From: Collinsella sp. AM18-10
GTDB lineage: Bacteria; Actinomycetota; Coriobacteriia; Coriobacteriales; Coriobacteriaceae
Length of the DNA: 64,000 bases
NCBI RefSeq assembly: GCF_003471585.1
Contig: NZ_QRJO01000005.1
Coordinates: 81,307-145,306 of the forward strand
Direction of reading: 5' to 3'
Positions 7,006-15,926 of this stretch are shown here, one piece after another. Position 1 is the first letter of the stretch; each line of letters opens with the position of its first letter. Position numbers and translations under genes: made by a program. A model generated the notes under the pieces. The model had not been told where the DNA came from and did not search any database. It worked only from the letters and a program-made list of their open reading frames with translations.

Positions 7006-9450
7006 TTATGTGTGGTCGCGCCAGCTGCGGACACGCTGCTTCATGCCCTCTATGTCGAGCACGCCTTCGGCGAAGCCCTTGCGCACGAGCTCCTCGGGAA
7101 CGTACTCGTCGTAGCGATCAAAATAAGGCACCTCGCCGGGATAGACGAGCTCGATGGGATTGAAGTCCTTCTCGGCCTCGGCGGCGAGCACCTCAAAGAA
7201 CGTCTCCTCGTCGGCCTTCATCTTAAACTGCATAAAGTACGGGCGTGACGGGTCGAGTCCGCGAAGGCCCAGCTCAGCGGCGCATTTGATTTTAAGCATG
7301 CGCTCGAGTGCTAGGAAGGCGTAGCTGCCCAACCAAGGGAAGAGCACCCAGGTGTCGCCACCCAGGTTGATGAGCGGCTTAGTTCCCGCGCCCGAAATCT
7401 CGGCGGTATGACGAGCCTGCGCCAAGCGAGCCCGTGCGTTACCCATGAGGTACGGATATGCCGCGTGCTCGTTGAGCGCCTTGCGCATGCGCTCGAGCAC
7501 ATGTGTGTTGATGTCGCCAGGGCAGTCGCCAAAGTAGGCCGGCACCCGGCCTTTGACCTGCGTGGCAAAGACGGTATGGCGCTTCCAGTCCACTTCTTCG
7601 ACAATCCAGCAATGGCCGGCGATGGCAATGCGCTCACCGGGCGGGGGCGGATTGACGATCGTGCCCAGCTCGGCCGATTCGCTCCGGACGGTAAACTCCT
7701 CGTTTTCCTGGAACACGGCGTAGAACTTAAAGTTGTTGATGATGCGCTCGCCCGCGAGACCCACGATGAGTCCACCGCCCTCGGTGACCTGGATGTGGTC
7801 GATCTTGATGAGGTGGCGCAGCAGTACGCGATAGTCATCGGCCGAGACGCGGTGGAAATAGCTCAGCGTGAGCACGCGCTGAGCAAGCTCGGCCGGTGTG
7901 AGTTCGCCGGTGCTGGCGAGCGTCGACATGGTCTGGTGATAGAGCAAGCTGTAGGGGAGTCGATCGAGTTCGGGTGGCTCGACCCACTTTTCTTCGCGAT
8001 AGAGTTGTACGAGCGCGATGCCCTGCAGGAGCTTCCACGGAATGGTCTCGGGCATCATCGTGCGCGGCTCGGGCTCTTCCTCGCGCATGACAAACCACAT
8101 CTCGGGTGGAAGATCGCGGCGTCCCGTGCGGCCCATACGCTGCAAAAAGGAGCTGACGGTAAACGGTGCATCGATCTGGAACGCGCGCTCCAGGCGACCG
8201 ATATCAATGCCGAGCTCCAGCGTAGAGGTGGTGACGGTCGTCTGCGCCTGTTCCTCGTCGCGCATAAGCTCCTCGGCCGTCTCGCGCAGCGATGCCGAAA
8301 GATTGCCGTGGTGGATGAGAAAGCGGTCGGGCTCGTGCCGGCTCTCGCAGTAGCTACGCAGCATGGAGCATACGGCCTCTGCCTCCTCGCGCGAGTTGGC
8401 AAAGACCAGGCACTTGCGGCCGCGCGTATGCTCAAAGATATAGCCCATACCGGGGTCGGCGTTTTCGGGCGCGATGTCGGTGGGGTTGAGGAGCGCCTGC
8501 TCAGCGGCCTGGGGGATATCGACTTCGCCCTCGGGGGCCGAGGAAGTGCGACGGTCTTTGGGAGCGGCCTTTCCCTGCGCCTGCTTGCGACGTTGACGGC
8601 GTTCTTCCTGTTTAAGCTGTCCGCTGTGGCGCATATCTTGTCCGGATGCGGGCAGTGCCGCGGGTGCCGCTGCCTCAATGCGCTCGCATGCGAGCACCTC
8701 AGCTTCCTGCGGACCTGCGCTCTCGAATCCTCGCTGCTGCGCCTGAGGACCCGAGTTATAGAAGTGCTCCATGGAGATGCGCCACACGCGGCGCGGTTCT
8801 TCAAAGCGGGGGATAACGCAGTCGCGCCCCGTTCCCTGTGAGAGAAAGGCACCCGTGCGCTCGGGGTCGCCGATGGTAGCCGAAAGGCCAATGCGGCGAG
8901 GTTGCACGCCGGCCATGCGTGAAAGACGCTCGATAAGGCAGAGCGTCTGCCCGCCACGGTCGCCGCGCATGAGCGAGTGGACCTCATCGATGACCACATA
9001 GCGTAGGTCGCAAAACATGCGCGGGATCGCCATGTGCTTATGGATTAAGAGTGCTTCGAGTGACTCGGGCGTAATCTGCAAGATACCGCTCGGTTTTTTG
9101 ATGAGCTTAGCCTTGTGCGACTGCGAGACATCGCCATGCCAGTGCCAGACAGGGATATCGGCCTCTTCGCAGAGGTCGTTGAGGCGGACGAACTGATCAT
9201 TGATGAGCGCTTTGAGGGGGCCGATGTAGAGGGCGCCCACGCTCGCGGGCGGATTCTCCCAAAACTCGGTCAGGATGGGAAAGAAGGCCGCCTCAGTTTT
9301 GCCAGATGCCGTGGATGCCGTCAAGAGCACATTATCTTGCGTGTTAAAGATGGCATCGGCTGCTGCAACCTGGATAGAGCGTAAGCTCTCCCAATCGTGG
9401 GAGTAGATGAAGTCTTGGATAAACGGGGCATATCGGTCAAAGGCGTTCAC
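7006..9450 (-). CDS. Lhr/BrxHI-like DEAD/DEAH-box helicase
   Basis: An 814-residue superfamily 2 helicase: motif I TASTASGKTEAAF (Lys51), motif Ia YIGPLKALI, motif II VIDEVHS (DEVH at 155-158), motif III GLSATIGD (188-194), a charged Gln/Lys/Ala-rich insertion at about 230-320, and a second RecA domain with TSTLELGIDIG and SSFLQRMGRTGRR (motif VI). The DEVH box, the HSLMRGDRG element and the long C-terminal region (residues about 480-814, winged-helix-like) match Lhr-type helicases, including BrxHI of BREX type 2. Start is the GTG at 9450 with GGAGG 4 bases upstream; an upstream TTG has no site. It is the last gene of the TerB-N / ATPase / helicase cassette, separated from the ATPase by 116 bp with a palindrome. 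Confidence 0.85.
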   Translation of the reverse strand: MNAFDRYAPFIQDFIYSHDWESLRSIQVAAADAIFNTQDNVLLTASTASGKTEAAFFPILTEFWENPPASVGALYIGPLKALINDQFVRLNDLCEEADIPVWHWHGDVSQSHKAKLIKKPSGILQITPESLEALLIHKHMAIPRMFCDLRYVVIDEVHSLMRGDRGGQTLCLIERLSRMAGVQPRRIGLSATIGDPERTGAFLSQGTGRDCVIPRFEEPRRVWRISMEHFYNSGPQAQQRGFESAGPQEAEVLACERIEAAAPAALPASGQDMRHSGQLKQEERRQRRKQAQGKAAPKDRRTSSAPEGEVDIPQAAEQALLNPTDIAPENADPGMGYIFEHTRGRKCLVFANSREEAEAVCSMLRSYCESRHEPDRFLIHHGNLSASLRETAEELMRDEEQAQTTVTTSTLELGIDIGRLERAFQIDAPFTVSSFLQRMGRTGRRDLPPEMWFVMREEEPEPRTMMPETIPWKLLQGIALVQLYREEKWVEPPELDRLPYSLLYHQTMSTLASTGELTPAELAQRVLTLSYFHRVSADDYRVLLRHLIKIDHIQVTEGGGLIVGLAGERIINNFKFYAVFQENEEFTVRSESAELGTIVNPPPPGERIAIAGHCWIVEEVDWKRHTVFATQVKGRVPAYFGDCPGDINTHVLERMRKALNEHAAYPYLMGNARARLAQARHTAEISGAGTKPLINLGGDTWVLFPWLGSYAFLALERMLKIKCAAELGLRGLDPSRPYFMQFKMKADEETFFEVLAAEAEKDFNPIELVYPGEVPYFDRYDEYVPEELVRKGFAEGVLDIEGMKQRVRSWRDHT

Positions 9451-9531
9451 GGGGCCTCCTTTCAACAACGAATTTCTCAACGCGGCTGGCAACGGCTTGC
9501 TGCATTACTGCTTCAACGTTTGCCCAGATAA

Positions 9532-9568
9532 AACCTGCCAAAATAAACCTGTCCCTTTTTGGTAGGTT
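9532..9568. repeat. palindrome at the end of the BrxD-like gene
   Basis: Arms AACCTGCCAAAA (9532-9543) and TTTTGGTAGGTT (9557-9568), 12 bp with one wobble, around a short loop containing the complement of GGGAC. The right arm covers two bases of the TAA stop codon of the BrxD-like gene (stop 9567-9569). On the minus strand the structure could also slow or end transcription, but the T run is inside the stem, so it is not a typical terminator. Confidence 0.45.
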
Positions 9569-10871
9569 AGATGGTGAACTCGGCGAAGTTGCGGTCGCCG
9601 CCTGCGGTGCCGGTGTCGCCTGTTGCGGCTGCCGGCGCCAGCGCGTCGCCGCCGACGCTTTGCAGCAGCTCGGCCACGTTGGCGTCGGGGTTTTGGCATA
9701 GGATGTCGAGCAACTCGATAAAGTCACGAATGACCTCGCGCGGCGTCAGGTGCGTGTCGGCTCCCACACGACCGAACTCAATCTTGAGGAAGTCAACCAA
9801 GTCGTTTTCGGTCAGCGTGGGCGTCCAGCCAAAGTAGCCGGCGTGAATTTGCATGAGTTTTTCGATCAGCACCAGCAACTCCTCGTAGGTGAGTGGTTGC
9901 AGGCGGATGATGGGCGCAAGCATGTCCTTAAGGTCCTCGCGCGCAAAGCGGCCCTGGGCGAGTCGGCTGCGTAGGGCCTCGTAGGAAAACACACCGCGGC
10001 GGCGGTCCTCGATGGAGGTCGGCGTGCCACCCATGATCATGCCCAGGTACTGCGCCTTGCCCTGAAGTGTGTCGTTGTACATGGTCAGGATCTTCTCGTA
10101 GTTGTACTGGCGCGTGATGGCGTTGGGAATCTTATACAGATTCACGAGCTCGTCGATGAGCACCAGCATGCCCTTGTAGCCGCTGCAAACCAAAAAACGC
10201 GCGATGAGTTTGACGTAGTCGTACCAGTCATCGTCGCTGATGATGGTTGAGGACCCCAGTTCGGCGCGAGCCTCGCTCTTGGTGCGGTATTCGCCGCGGA
10301 TCCATTTGGTCACGCGGCTCATGGCCTCTTCGTCGCCCTCGGATACGGCCGTGCGATAGCGGCGAAGCATGCGGGTGAAGTCGAAGCCGTGGACCATCTC
10401 CTCGAGCGGGGACAGTTGGGCATTGACGACCGACTCGTCGACGTTGGCACACGAGGCGACCCAGCGATCCAGAATAAGGTTGAGCGCACCGCCCTCGGGG
10501 CGCGTCTTGGTCGATATATTGCGGATGAGCTCGCGGTAGGTGGCAAGGCCCTGCCCCTGACCGCCCTGCAGGCGTCGCTCGGGCGACAAGTCGGCATCGG
10601 CGACGACGAATCCCTCGCCCATGGCGTGCGTGCGGATGGTCTGGAGCAAAAAGCTCTTACCGGCGCCGTAGCGACCGACTAAAAAGCGGAAGCTCGCGCC
10701 GCCATCGGCGATGAGACTTAAATCGGTGAGCAGGGCGCGGATCTCGACCTCGCGCCCTACGGTGATGTAAGGAAGGCCGATGCGCGGGACCACGCCGCCC
10801 TTGAGCGAGTTGAGAATGACGGCAGCGACGCGCTTGGGCACGCGGGGTGCTGCGGATGCGGTATCACTCAT
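9567..10871 (-). CDS. BrxD-like P-loop ATPase (DUF2791 family)
   Basis: A 434-residue ATPase of the BrxC/BrxD (DUF2791) family. The N-terminal segment PRIGLPYITVGRE precedes a Walker A loop FLVGRYGAGKSFLL (Lys72, Ser73); Walker B is GMLVLIDELVNLYK (Asp240, Glu241); a sensor-like strand reads GMIMGGTPTSIEDRRRG, followed by the arginine-bearing LRSRLAQGRFA. This order (VGRYGAGKS, LVLIDELVNL, GTP..IED.RRG) is characteristic of BrxD. In BREX type 2, BrxD accompanies the Lhr-like helicase BrxHI, and the same pair occurs here. The ATG overlaps the stop codon of the upstream TerB-N gene by 8 bases (ATGAGTGA), showing coupling. The C-terminal 40 residues are a low-complexity Ala/Gly tail. The in vivo role is not established. 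Confidence 0.85.
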   Translation of the reverse strand: MSDTASAAPRVPKRVAAVILNSLKGGVVPRIGLPYITVGREVEIRALLTDLSLIADGGASFRFLVGRYGAGKSFLLQTIRTHAMGEGFVVADADLSPERRLQGGQGQGLATYRELIRNISTKTRPEGGALNLILDRWVASCANVDESVVNAQLSPLEEMVHGFDFTRMLRRYRTAVSEGDEEAMSRVTKWIRGEYRTKSEARAELGSSTIISDDDWYDYVKLIARFLVCSGYKGMLVLIDELVNLYKIPNAITRQYNYEKILTMYNDTLQGKAQYLGMIMGGTPTSIEDRRRGVFSYEALRSRLAQGRFAREDLKDMLAPIIRLQPLTYEELLVLIEKLMQIHAGYFGWTPTLTENDLVDFLKIEFGRVGADTHLTPREVIRDFIELLDILCQNPDANVAELLQSVGGDALAPAAATGDTGTAGGDRNFAEFTI

Positions 10872-12603
10872 GGTCTAGGTATCCTCTCACGTCTGCTTCG
10901 TAGTCCTCGATAATCTGCGGCCCTGCCGCGCCGAATTCGATAACGGTGTCTCCCACCAGGTCAAAGAGCGCCTCGTTGATGGTATCGACAAGCATGTCCT
11001 CACTCTTGCCCGACTGCGCCACCGCCGATGCCGTCTGCGCTGCGTTTTGCTCGAGTAGTGCTCGAAGATAGGCGTCTGCGGCGGGATCGAGTGCGGACGC
11101 GGTGTCAGCGGACGTGGGTGCTGGTGCGAGGAGCGGGGCCACGACGCCAAACTGCTCGGTGGAGATGGTCGGCTCGCTAGCCTCGTCCTGCTGCATGGTC
11201 GTCGCGACTGGTTCGGCGATCGTGCCGGCCACGGGCTTGGCTTCCCGTCGTTCGGCAACTGTCACCTCGGCATCCGCAAGCGTGCCGTCCTCGCGTTCCT
11301 CGTCGATCAAAAGCGCTTCGCGCGTTTGTGCGGCAGCGCTCCGAATGTGCCCCAGCTGGCTCAAATCGATATCGATCTTGACGGGCTGGTGTGCGGCGTC
11401 CCACGAAAGCCATGCCACAATCTCGTCATCGATAATCTTGGCCAGATATTTGGGGACCTTTTCTTCCTTAAGGGGATGGGCGGGGTCCAGCGCCAGGCGC
11501 AGGCGTTGGTCGCAGGCGCGCATCATTTCACCGAGCTTGCTGCTCTTTTGCCTGCTACCGTGAATCCGCATGCATTCCCAAAAACCGTTTTGGCAACGGT
11601 AGATATGGATGGGGTCCAGACGGTATTCGCAGTCCTCGTGGCGCTCGGGCGCAAAGAATACGGCCGAGGCAAACATGGTGTAGGGCATGGCCGTCTCCTC
11701 CCCAAATAAACTTGCCACGATGCCGGTCTTTCGGTGCGTGTCATAGTAGCGCGCCATGCGGACATACACGGCGCACGCCACGTGGCGCAGATCACGGTGG
11801 TGGCTGCGGTCGAGCCGCGAGCTACTTAGGTTGTACGTGGAGAGGGCGTTGATGGCGGCCATGAGTCGCTCCTCGCGCACCTCATCGGGCGGAAGGGGGA
11901 GCGTGGGCTCGGAGGTTTTGCGACGCTTAGGGGTCTGGCCGGACGGTGCCGGTACAAGGTCTCGTGCCGCGCGCCGCAGTTCGATAAGGGCGTTATCGAA
12001 CATGACGGTTTTAGAGTCGCGAAGCAGCTTGGGGTCGAGCCCGTGGAACACGGCGTAATCTTGCAGCCACACGCGCGCAAACCGGTCGATGCCGGGCTCG
12101 AAGGCGCGATAGACATCCCAAAAAGCCTTGATCTTGTTAAAACCATCGAGTGGATTATCTACGCCAATGCCGCAGATCAGCTCATAGAGATACAGAAAGG
12201 CAAAGGACGTAGACGTTTCCTCGACGGTTCCGCGGCGCACTTGGGCACGCCAGGTAAAGTAGCCGCGCAGTTGCCGGTCGCTCATGGCGTTGTAGGTGGG
12301 AAAGTACGACTTAAAGGTGCCGTTGTAGGGACAGTCGTCCTCAAAGTCGGCCATCAGCAGGCCCTGGCGGTAAAAAAGCTCGGCTTCCGAAAGCCAGCGG
12401 CCCGCACCGCCCTTGGGGTCATCCTGCCAGCGCGATATCTCGCGCATTTTACGGTACTGGTCGGGGAGGAAATTCTGCATCTGTCGGCCGGTTTTGAGAA
12501 TCGGCTCGTCTGCGTAGGTTTCGTTTGAGAAGCGGGCGGACTGATGGGTCCGGGCCTCGGCCATAATGCGCTCGATGAGCATCTTGATGTCCTGGTCGGC
12601 CAC
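10864..12603 (-). CDS. TerB-N / TerB-C domain protein
   Basis: The 579-residue first gene of the cassette. Residues about 45-190 match the TerB N-terminal domain: a KMREISRW segment, GRWLSEAELFYRQGLLM, YNGTFKSYFPTYNAMSDRQLRGYFTWR, then SFAFLYLYELICGIG. Residues about 330-430 (YLAKIIDDEIVAWLSWDAAH, VKIDIDLSQLGHIRSAAAQTREALL) resemble the TerB-C domain. The last 150 residues are Ala/Glu-rich. TerB-related domains are linked by comparative genomics to membrane-associated stress, tellurite and phage-response systems; no enzymatic activity is implied. The start is a GTG at 12603 with AGGAGG 4 bases upstream. It shares an 8-base overlap with the ATPase gene, so the two products are probably made in fixed ratio. 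Confidence 0.8.
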   Translation of the reverse strand: MADQDIKMLIERIMAEARTHQSARFSNETYADEPILKTGRQMQNFLPDQYRKMREISRWQDDPKGGAGRWLSEAELFYRQGLLMADFEDDCPYNGTFKSYFPTYNAMSDRQLRGYFTWRAQVRRGTVEETSTSFAFLYLYELICGIGVDNPLDGFNKIKAFWDVYRAFEPGIDRFARVWLQDYAVFHGLDPKLLRDSKTVMFDNALIELRRAARDLVPAPSGQTPKRRKTSEPTLPLPPDEVREERLMAAINALSTYNLSSSRLDRSHHRDLRHVACAVYVRMARYYDTHRKTGIVASLFGEETAMPYTMFASAVFFAPERHEDCEYRLDPIHIYRCQNGFWECMRIHGSRQKSSKLGEMMRACDQRLRLALDPAHPLKEEKVPKYLAKIIDDEIVAWLSWDAAHQPVKIDIDLSQLGHIRSAAAQTREALLIDEEREDGTLADAEVTVAERREAKPVAGTIAEPVATTMQQDEASEPTISTEQFGVVAPLLAPAPTSADTASALDPAADAYLRALLEQNAAQTASAVAQSGKSEDMLVDTINEALFDLVGDTVIEFGAAGPQIIEDYEADVRGYLDHE

Positions 12604-12690
12604 CGCTCCTCCTCTCGAACGCAGCTACGGTGACCTCATATCATAGCACAGCATCAAACAGATGTTCGAGATACCGCTGCGTTGCTAGAT

Positions 12691-13407
12691 TTAGAACAGG
12701 AGGGCGTATATGACGGCGATGACGACGGAGGGAAGCATATTGGCCGTGCGGAAGGTCTGAGGACGGATGAGGTTGACGCCGACGCAGAAGATGAGCATGG
12801 AGCCTACGAGCGAAAGGCTGTTGAGGGCTGCTGTGGTCATGATGGGGGAGAGCGCGCCGGCAAACAACGTGATCGTCCCCTGGAACACGGCGACGGGCAG
12901 GGCGGAGAAGATGCAGCCGCGGCCAAGCGAGGCCGTCATGGTGCAGACGATGATGCAGTCCAGTGCGCCCTTGAGGGCAAGCGTTGACCAGTCGCCGAGC
13001 AGGCCGTCCTGGATCGATCCCACAATGGCCATGGCGCCGATGCACACGGTGAGTGAAGTCGAGACAAAAGCGTTGGTGAACTCGTTATCGCCCTCACTGC
13101 CAGTCTTGCGCTTGAGCCATTCGCCAAGGTTCTCGATGGCGGCCTCCAAGTTGATGGCCTCGCCGATGAGCGAACCGAGCGCAAATGAGACGATGAGCAT
13201 GGTGGTACCGGTGGTCGCTAGCGCCTTTCCATCGATGATGAGCATCTTTTGCATGGTGCCGCCCAGGCCGATAAACAGGACGCACAGCCCCGATGCTTTC
13301 ATGAGCGTGTCTTGGATGCGCGGTGTGATGAAGCGGCCGCCCGCTAATCCCAAAAGACCGCCCGCAACTAAAAGCGCAACGTTGATGATTGTTCCCAAGC
13401 CCGGCAT
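12691..13407 (-). CDS. DUF554 family integral membrane protein
   Basis: A 238-residue, highly hydrophobic protein with about six transmembrane helices, starting MPGLGTIINVALLVAGGLLGLAGG and continuing with the family-typical LFIGLGGTM, SFALGSLIGEAINLE, FVSTSLTVCIGAMAIVGSIQDGL and FCVGVNLI segments. DUF554 proteins (YdfK/YqgA-like) are inner-membrane proteins possibly involved in transport, without an established substrate. Start ATG 13407 has AGGAGGG 3-4 bases upstream; a longer open frame to 13476 has no site and reads non-hydrophobic sequence. It lies 87 bp upstream of the TerB-N gene on the same strand, so it could supply a promoter for that cassette by readthrough, but nothing in the protein links it functionally. 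Confidence 0.8.
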   Translation of the reverse strand: MPGLGTIINVALLVAGGLLGLAGGRFITPRIQDTLMKASGLCVLFIGLGGTMQKMLIIDGKALATTGTTMLIVSFALGSLIGEAINLEAAIENLGEWLKRKTGSEGDNEFTNAFVSTSLTVCIGAMAIVGSIQDGLLGDWSTLALKGALDCIIVCTMTASLGRGCIFSALPVAVFQGTITLFAGALSPIMTTAALNSLSLVGSMLIFCVGVNLIRPQTFRTANMLPSVVIAVIYALLF

Positions 13408-13525
13408 GAGCCCTCCTGTATTGATGCCAACGTGGCAATCGTAGCAGAACGAAATGCGAGGCACATCGCGACTCATCTAATACGTTATATAAGTGGTATT
13501 AGGAATGATGCGCAGCATTTAAGCC

Positions 13526-14956
13526 TCAGGTGGTTGTCGGGACATAGGGGTAGTAGTCAAAGCGCAGTGTCATAAGCCGCTGCGGGGATTCAATAGCCGC
13601 GGCGATGATATTGGCATCGCGGGCACGATCAAACCCTTCGAGTTCGATCTGATACGAGACGTCTTGCATAATGTCCAGACGTCGCCAGGCTAGAAGTGTG
13701 TCGCCATCGAATTCCAAGGTCTTGCCTCCGTCTGGGGCAACGGCGTATAGACGCAGTTTAGCGGTGGTTGCAGGGTCGACAACCGTGACCTTTTTAATTT
13801 CGTTTCGAGTATTCTTGGCGCCCAACAAGGTGAGCAGTGTTGGGGCCACGACCTCGCCCGATGGCAAAAAGACGACTTCGATGGATTCGGGAAATGCGAT
13901 GATGGCCGACTTGCGGACGGGCTGATTGGCGGCGGCAACTTCGATGTTTGCAGCATCGATGACCTCTGTGTGGTCGAGGGCGGCAAGCACGCAGCAGTTA
14001 CCTTCATCGATCTCCTGAGGATCAGCAAGTCCCAGACTGTCCGCGAGCTCGGGATCGTTTGGACCGGTAGCGGGCTCATTCGGTGCTTCGAAAGAAGCTG
14101 GGACGCTGTTTGTCGACGACGGCGTGTCGCCCGCACCTGCTTCTTTGTCCGTGCTCTCTTCTTGTATGGTTGCGTTGATGGGTTCGTCGTTTGAGGGGAG
14201 CGTCTTGGCGTCAAGCGCGGAGGGGACAATCCCGATGGCTCCGGATCCGTTCCACTCCATCTCGAGAAGCGCCGGGTCGGCAAGAATGCGTTGCCTGCCT
14301 AGCGTGTGGGTATCGATCGCAATAGGGCCTGCCTCCGTCCCGCGCGTAAGGCTGAGCGATCCGGCCGGCTTCTCGAAATGAATGTCTGTGTCTTCGGTAC
14401 TGGCGGCGTAGAACAGCAGGGATGCTTCTCCCGCCGCGATGGCATCGGTGCCCGCCTTGGTCAGCCGCAGCGATGCCGTGAATGAGAGGGTGGGCTGCAC
14501 ATCGTCTGCATTCGCGGCGGCGCAGCCCAGACATATACCGCCTCCTTTCTCGAAAAACGCACCGTCGAAGGCGACCTTCGCTCCGTTCGCCGAGTCATCG
14601 ACCGAAGCGATATCGATGCGCAACCCCAAATCGCACGGATCGCCATCTGCATCGAGCACAATCGAGCGCCATGTGCAGACGGCGCACCCCGCCTGGGAGC
14701 CGTTTGCCTTGTTCGAACGATTGATATCCACGACTATCGAGCCGTCCGTATTACGACGAAGGCATCCCGAGGTTGAGATTGCGGCCTGTGCGAACGAAAA
14801 ACGCTTGCACGCAATGGCGCTCGACGGATTTGGTGCGGAGCTTAGGGCTGCTGGTAAGGAGTCTGCCATGACGGGAGTCGCCCAAGCGGCGACAGGCGTT
14901 CCGGTTGCGAGCGCGCCGCAGAGTGCGACGACGGGCAAAAGGTTCTTCGATGCCAT
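13526..14956 (-). CDS. secreted protein of unknown function, last gene of surface operon
   Basis: A 476-residue exported protein. A signal peptide (residues 1-26: LLPVVALCGALATGTPVAAWA) is followed by a region with several cysteines in pairs (SGCLRR, GCAVCTW, GICLGC), a beta-rich domain, an acidic Ser/Thr/Pro-rich linker at about 255-310 (ending PATGPNDPELADS), and a C-terminal domain with VRKSAIIAFPESIEVVF and VVAPTLLTLLGAKNTRN. There is no sortase motif or C-terminal helix. The disulfide-capable cysteines and low-complexity linker suggest an extracellular two-domain protein. Start ATG 14956 has AAGGAG 5 bases upstream. It is the last and largest of five genes transcribed from 16729 leftward. 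No known family is recognised. Confidence 0.7.
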   Translation of the reverse strand: MASKNLLPVVALCGALATGTPVAAWATPVMADSLPAALSSAPNPSSAIACKRFSFAQAAISTSGCLRRNTDGSIVVDINRSNKANGSQAGCAVCTWRSIVLDADGDPCDLGLRIDIASVDDSANGAKVAFDGAFFEKGGGICLGCAAANADDVQPTLSFTASLRLTKAGTDAIAAGEASLLFYAASTEDTDIHFEKPAGSLSLTRGTEAGPIAIDTHTLGRQRILADPALLEMEWNGSGAIGIVPSALDAKTLPSNDEPINATIQEESTDKEAGAGDTPSSTNSVPASFEAPNEPATGPNDPELADSLGLADPQEIDEGNCCVLAALDHTEVIDAANIEVAAANQPVRKSAIIAFPESIEVVFLPSGEVVAPTLLTLLGAKNTRNEIKKVTVVDPATTAKLRLYAVAPDGGKTLEFDGDTLLAWRRLDIMQDVSYQIELEGFDRARDANIIAAAIESPQRLMTLRFDYYPYVPTTT

Positions 14957-14974
14957 GGGGTCTCCTTAGCTAAT

Positions 14975-15253
14975 TTAGTGCGGCCTGTCCGTGTTTCGTT
15001 TCTGGCTGCGTTTGATGTGCAGACCGAGGCCGGCGGTTCCCGCACCTGCTGCCGTGGCGCCTGCTGCCAAGAGCCATCGTCTGTCGTCTGTCTGTGCCAA
15101 CGGTTCCTTGCAGTTGCCGCGGTCGAGCTCCGAGAGGTCGACCGTCACTTGCGTGGCGGCCTGCGCCTGTTCTTGCTGGGCAAAGGCCATGGCTGGCCCA
15201 AACGCTAGGATACTGACGGCGGCCAGGGCGACGGCCTTATGCCGTGTGCGCAC
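14975..15253 (-). CDS. small exported protein with C-terminal membrane anchor
   Basis: A 92-residue protein: a signal peptide (positively charged RTRHK, then AVALAAVSILAFGPAMAFA), a short acidic mid-region with VTVDLSELDRGNCKEPL, and a C-terminal hydrophobic segment WLLAAGATAAGAGTAGLGLHI ending in a KRSQKR tail. This two-helix layout suggests a protein tethered by its C terminus, like the anchor region of surface proteins but without LPXTG. Start is taken as GTG 15253, inside the 3' end of the upstream gene (17-base overlap); a TTG at 15283 is a weaker alternative. The single cysteine in the mature region could pair with the Cys-rich neighbour. Function unknown. Confidence 0.55.
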   Translation of the reverse strand: MRTRHKAVALAAVSILAFGPAMAFAQQEQAQAATQVTVDLSELDRGNCKEPLAQTDDRRWLLAAGATAAGAGTAGLGLHIKRSQKRNTDRPH

Positions 15254-15836
15254 CGGGCTCGACCGTCCAGGTGATCGTTGCAACCTGATCGCCTTCGCCG
15301 GTTACGCGGAAGATGTCGCGCGTGACGCGGGCGACGTTTCCGCTTGTCTTGAGCTTAATTTTGTCCGTGCCGCCGGCAATGCCCTGGTAGCCCATGTCGA
15401 AGGCTGCATTCTTGGAAAGATCGAGGCCCGTCTCCTGCATTGCGGCGCTGGCGTTCTGGAGTGCGCCGTCGGGGCCGACCTTAAAGTCGATGGAATTCTG
15501 CGCGGTTCCGGCCTTGGCGTCGGCGGCAATGGTCCAGGTGTTCATGGCGTCGATCTTCATGTTGGTGACATGGATGCCGTAGGCCGAATGATTGTCGATG
15601 GTGGTCGCGTCTTCTGAGGGGCCCTGAAGCGTGCCGTCGGCCTTGGCGACGAAGGGAATAACCGTCGGAACTTTGAACTCTACGTTGTCGATCTCGGTCC
15701 TGACCATTACTTTCGTGGTTCCAACGCGCCCGGCTGCCAGAGCTGGCGTCGGGGCGGCGCCCATTGCGAGCGCGAGCGCGAGCCCTGCGCCCACGACGAG
15801 CGCTCTGGCTCCGTTCATGTTCCTGGTGATGTCCAT
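15237..15836 (-). CDS. secreted protein of unknown function
   Basis: A 199-residue exported protein with a clear signal peptide (about 1-34, ALVVGAGLALALAMGAAPTPALAA) and a mature part rich in Thr, Asp, Ala and Val with a regular alternation of polar and hydrophobic residues, as in a beta-sandwich surface protein (TKVMVRTEIDNVEFKVPTVIPFV; GVNATYGIHVTN-like strand; RVTGEGDQVATITWTVEPG at the end). No cysteines, sortase motif or C-terminal helix. Such a structure resembles WxL-type or pilin-like cell-surface proteins, but no signature motif supports either. Start ATG 15836 has AAGGAA 7 bases upstream. It is the third gene of the five-gene operon and overlaps the next gene by 17 bases. Confidence 0.65.
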   Translation of the reverse strand: MDITRNMNGARALVVGAGLALALAMGAAPTPALAAGRVGTTKVMVRTEIDNVEFKVPTVIPFVAKADGTLQGPSEDATTIDNHSAYGIHVTNMKIDAMNTWTIAADAKAGTAQNSIDFKVGPDGALQNASAAMQETGLDLSKNAAFDMGYQGIAGGTDKIKLKTSGNVARVTRDIFRVTGEGDQVATITWTVEPGAHTA

Positions 15837-15926
15837 GGTCGTTCCTTTCTATTCGCCGCGGGCCGTCCCCGCGATGATTGGACGAATGCTGGTGAATTGC
15901 GTGCGGTGTCGCGTCGGCCGAAAAAG

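Noticed and set aside
7006..12603. Complete BREX type 2 locus
   Set aside because: Only the BrxD-like and BrxHI-like genes are present; PglX, PglZ, PglW and BrxA-type genes are not found within the flanks.
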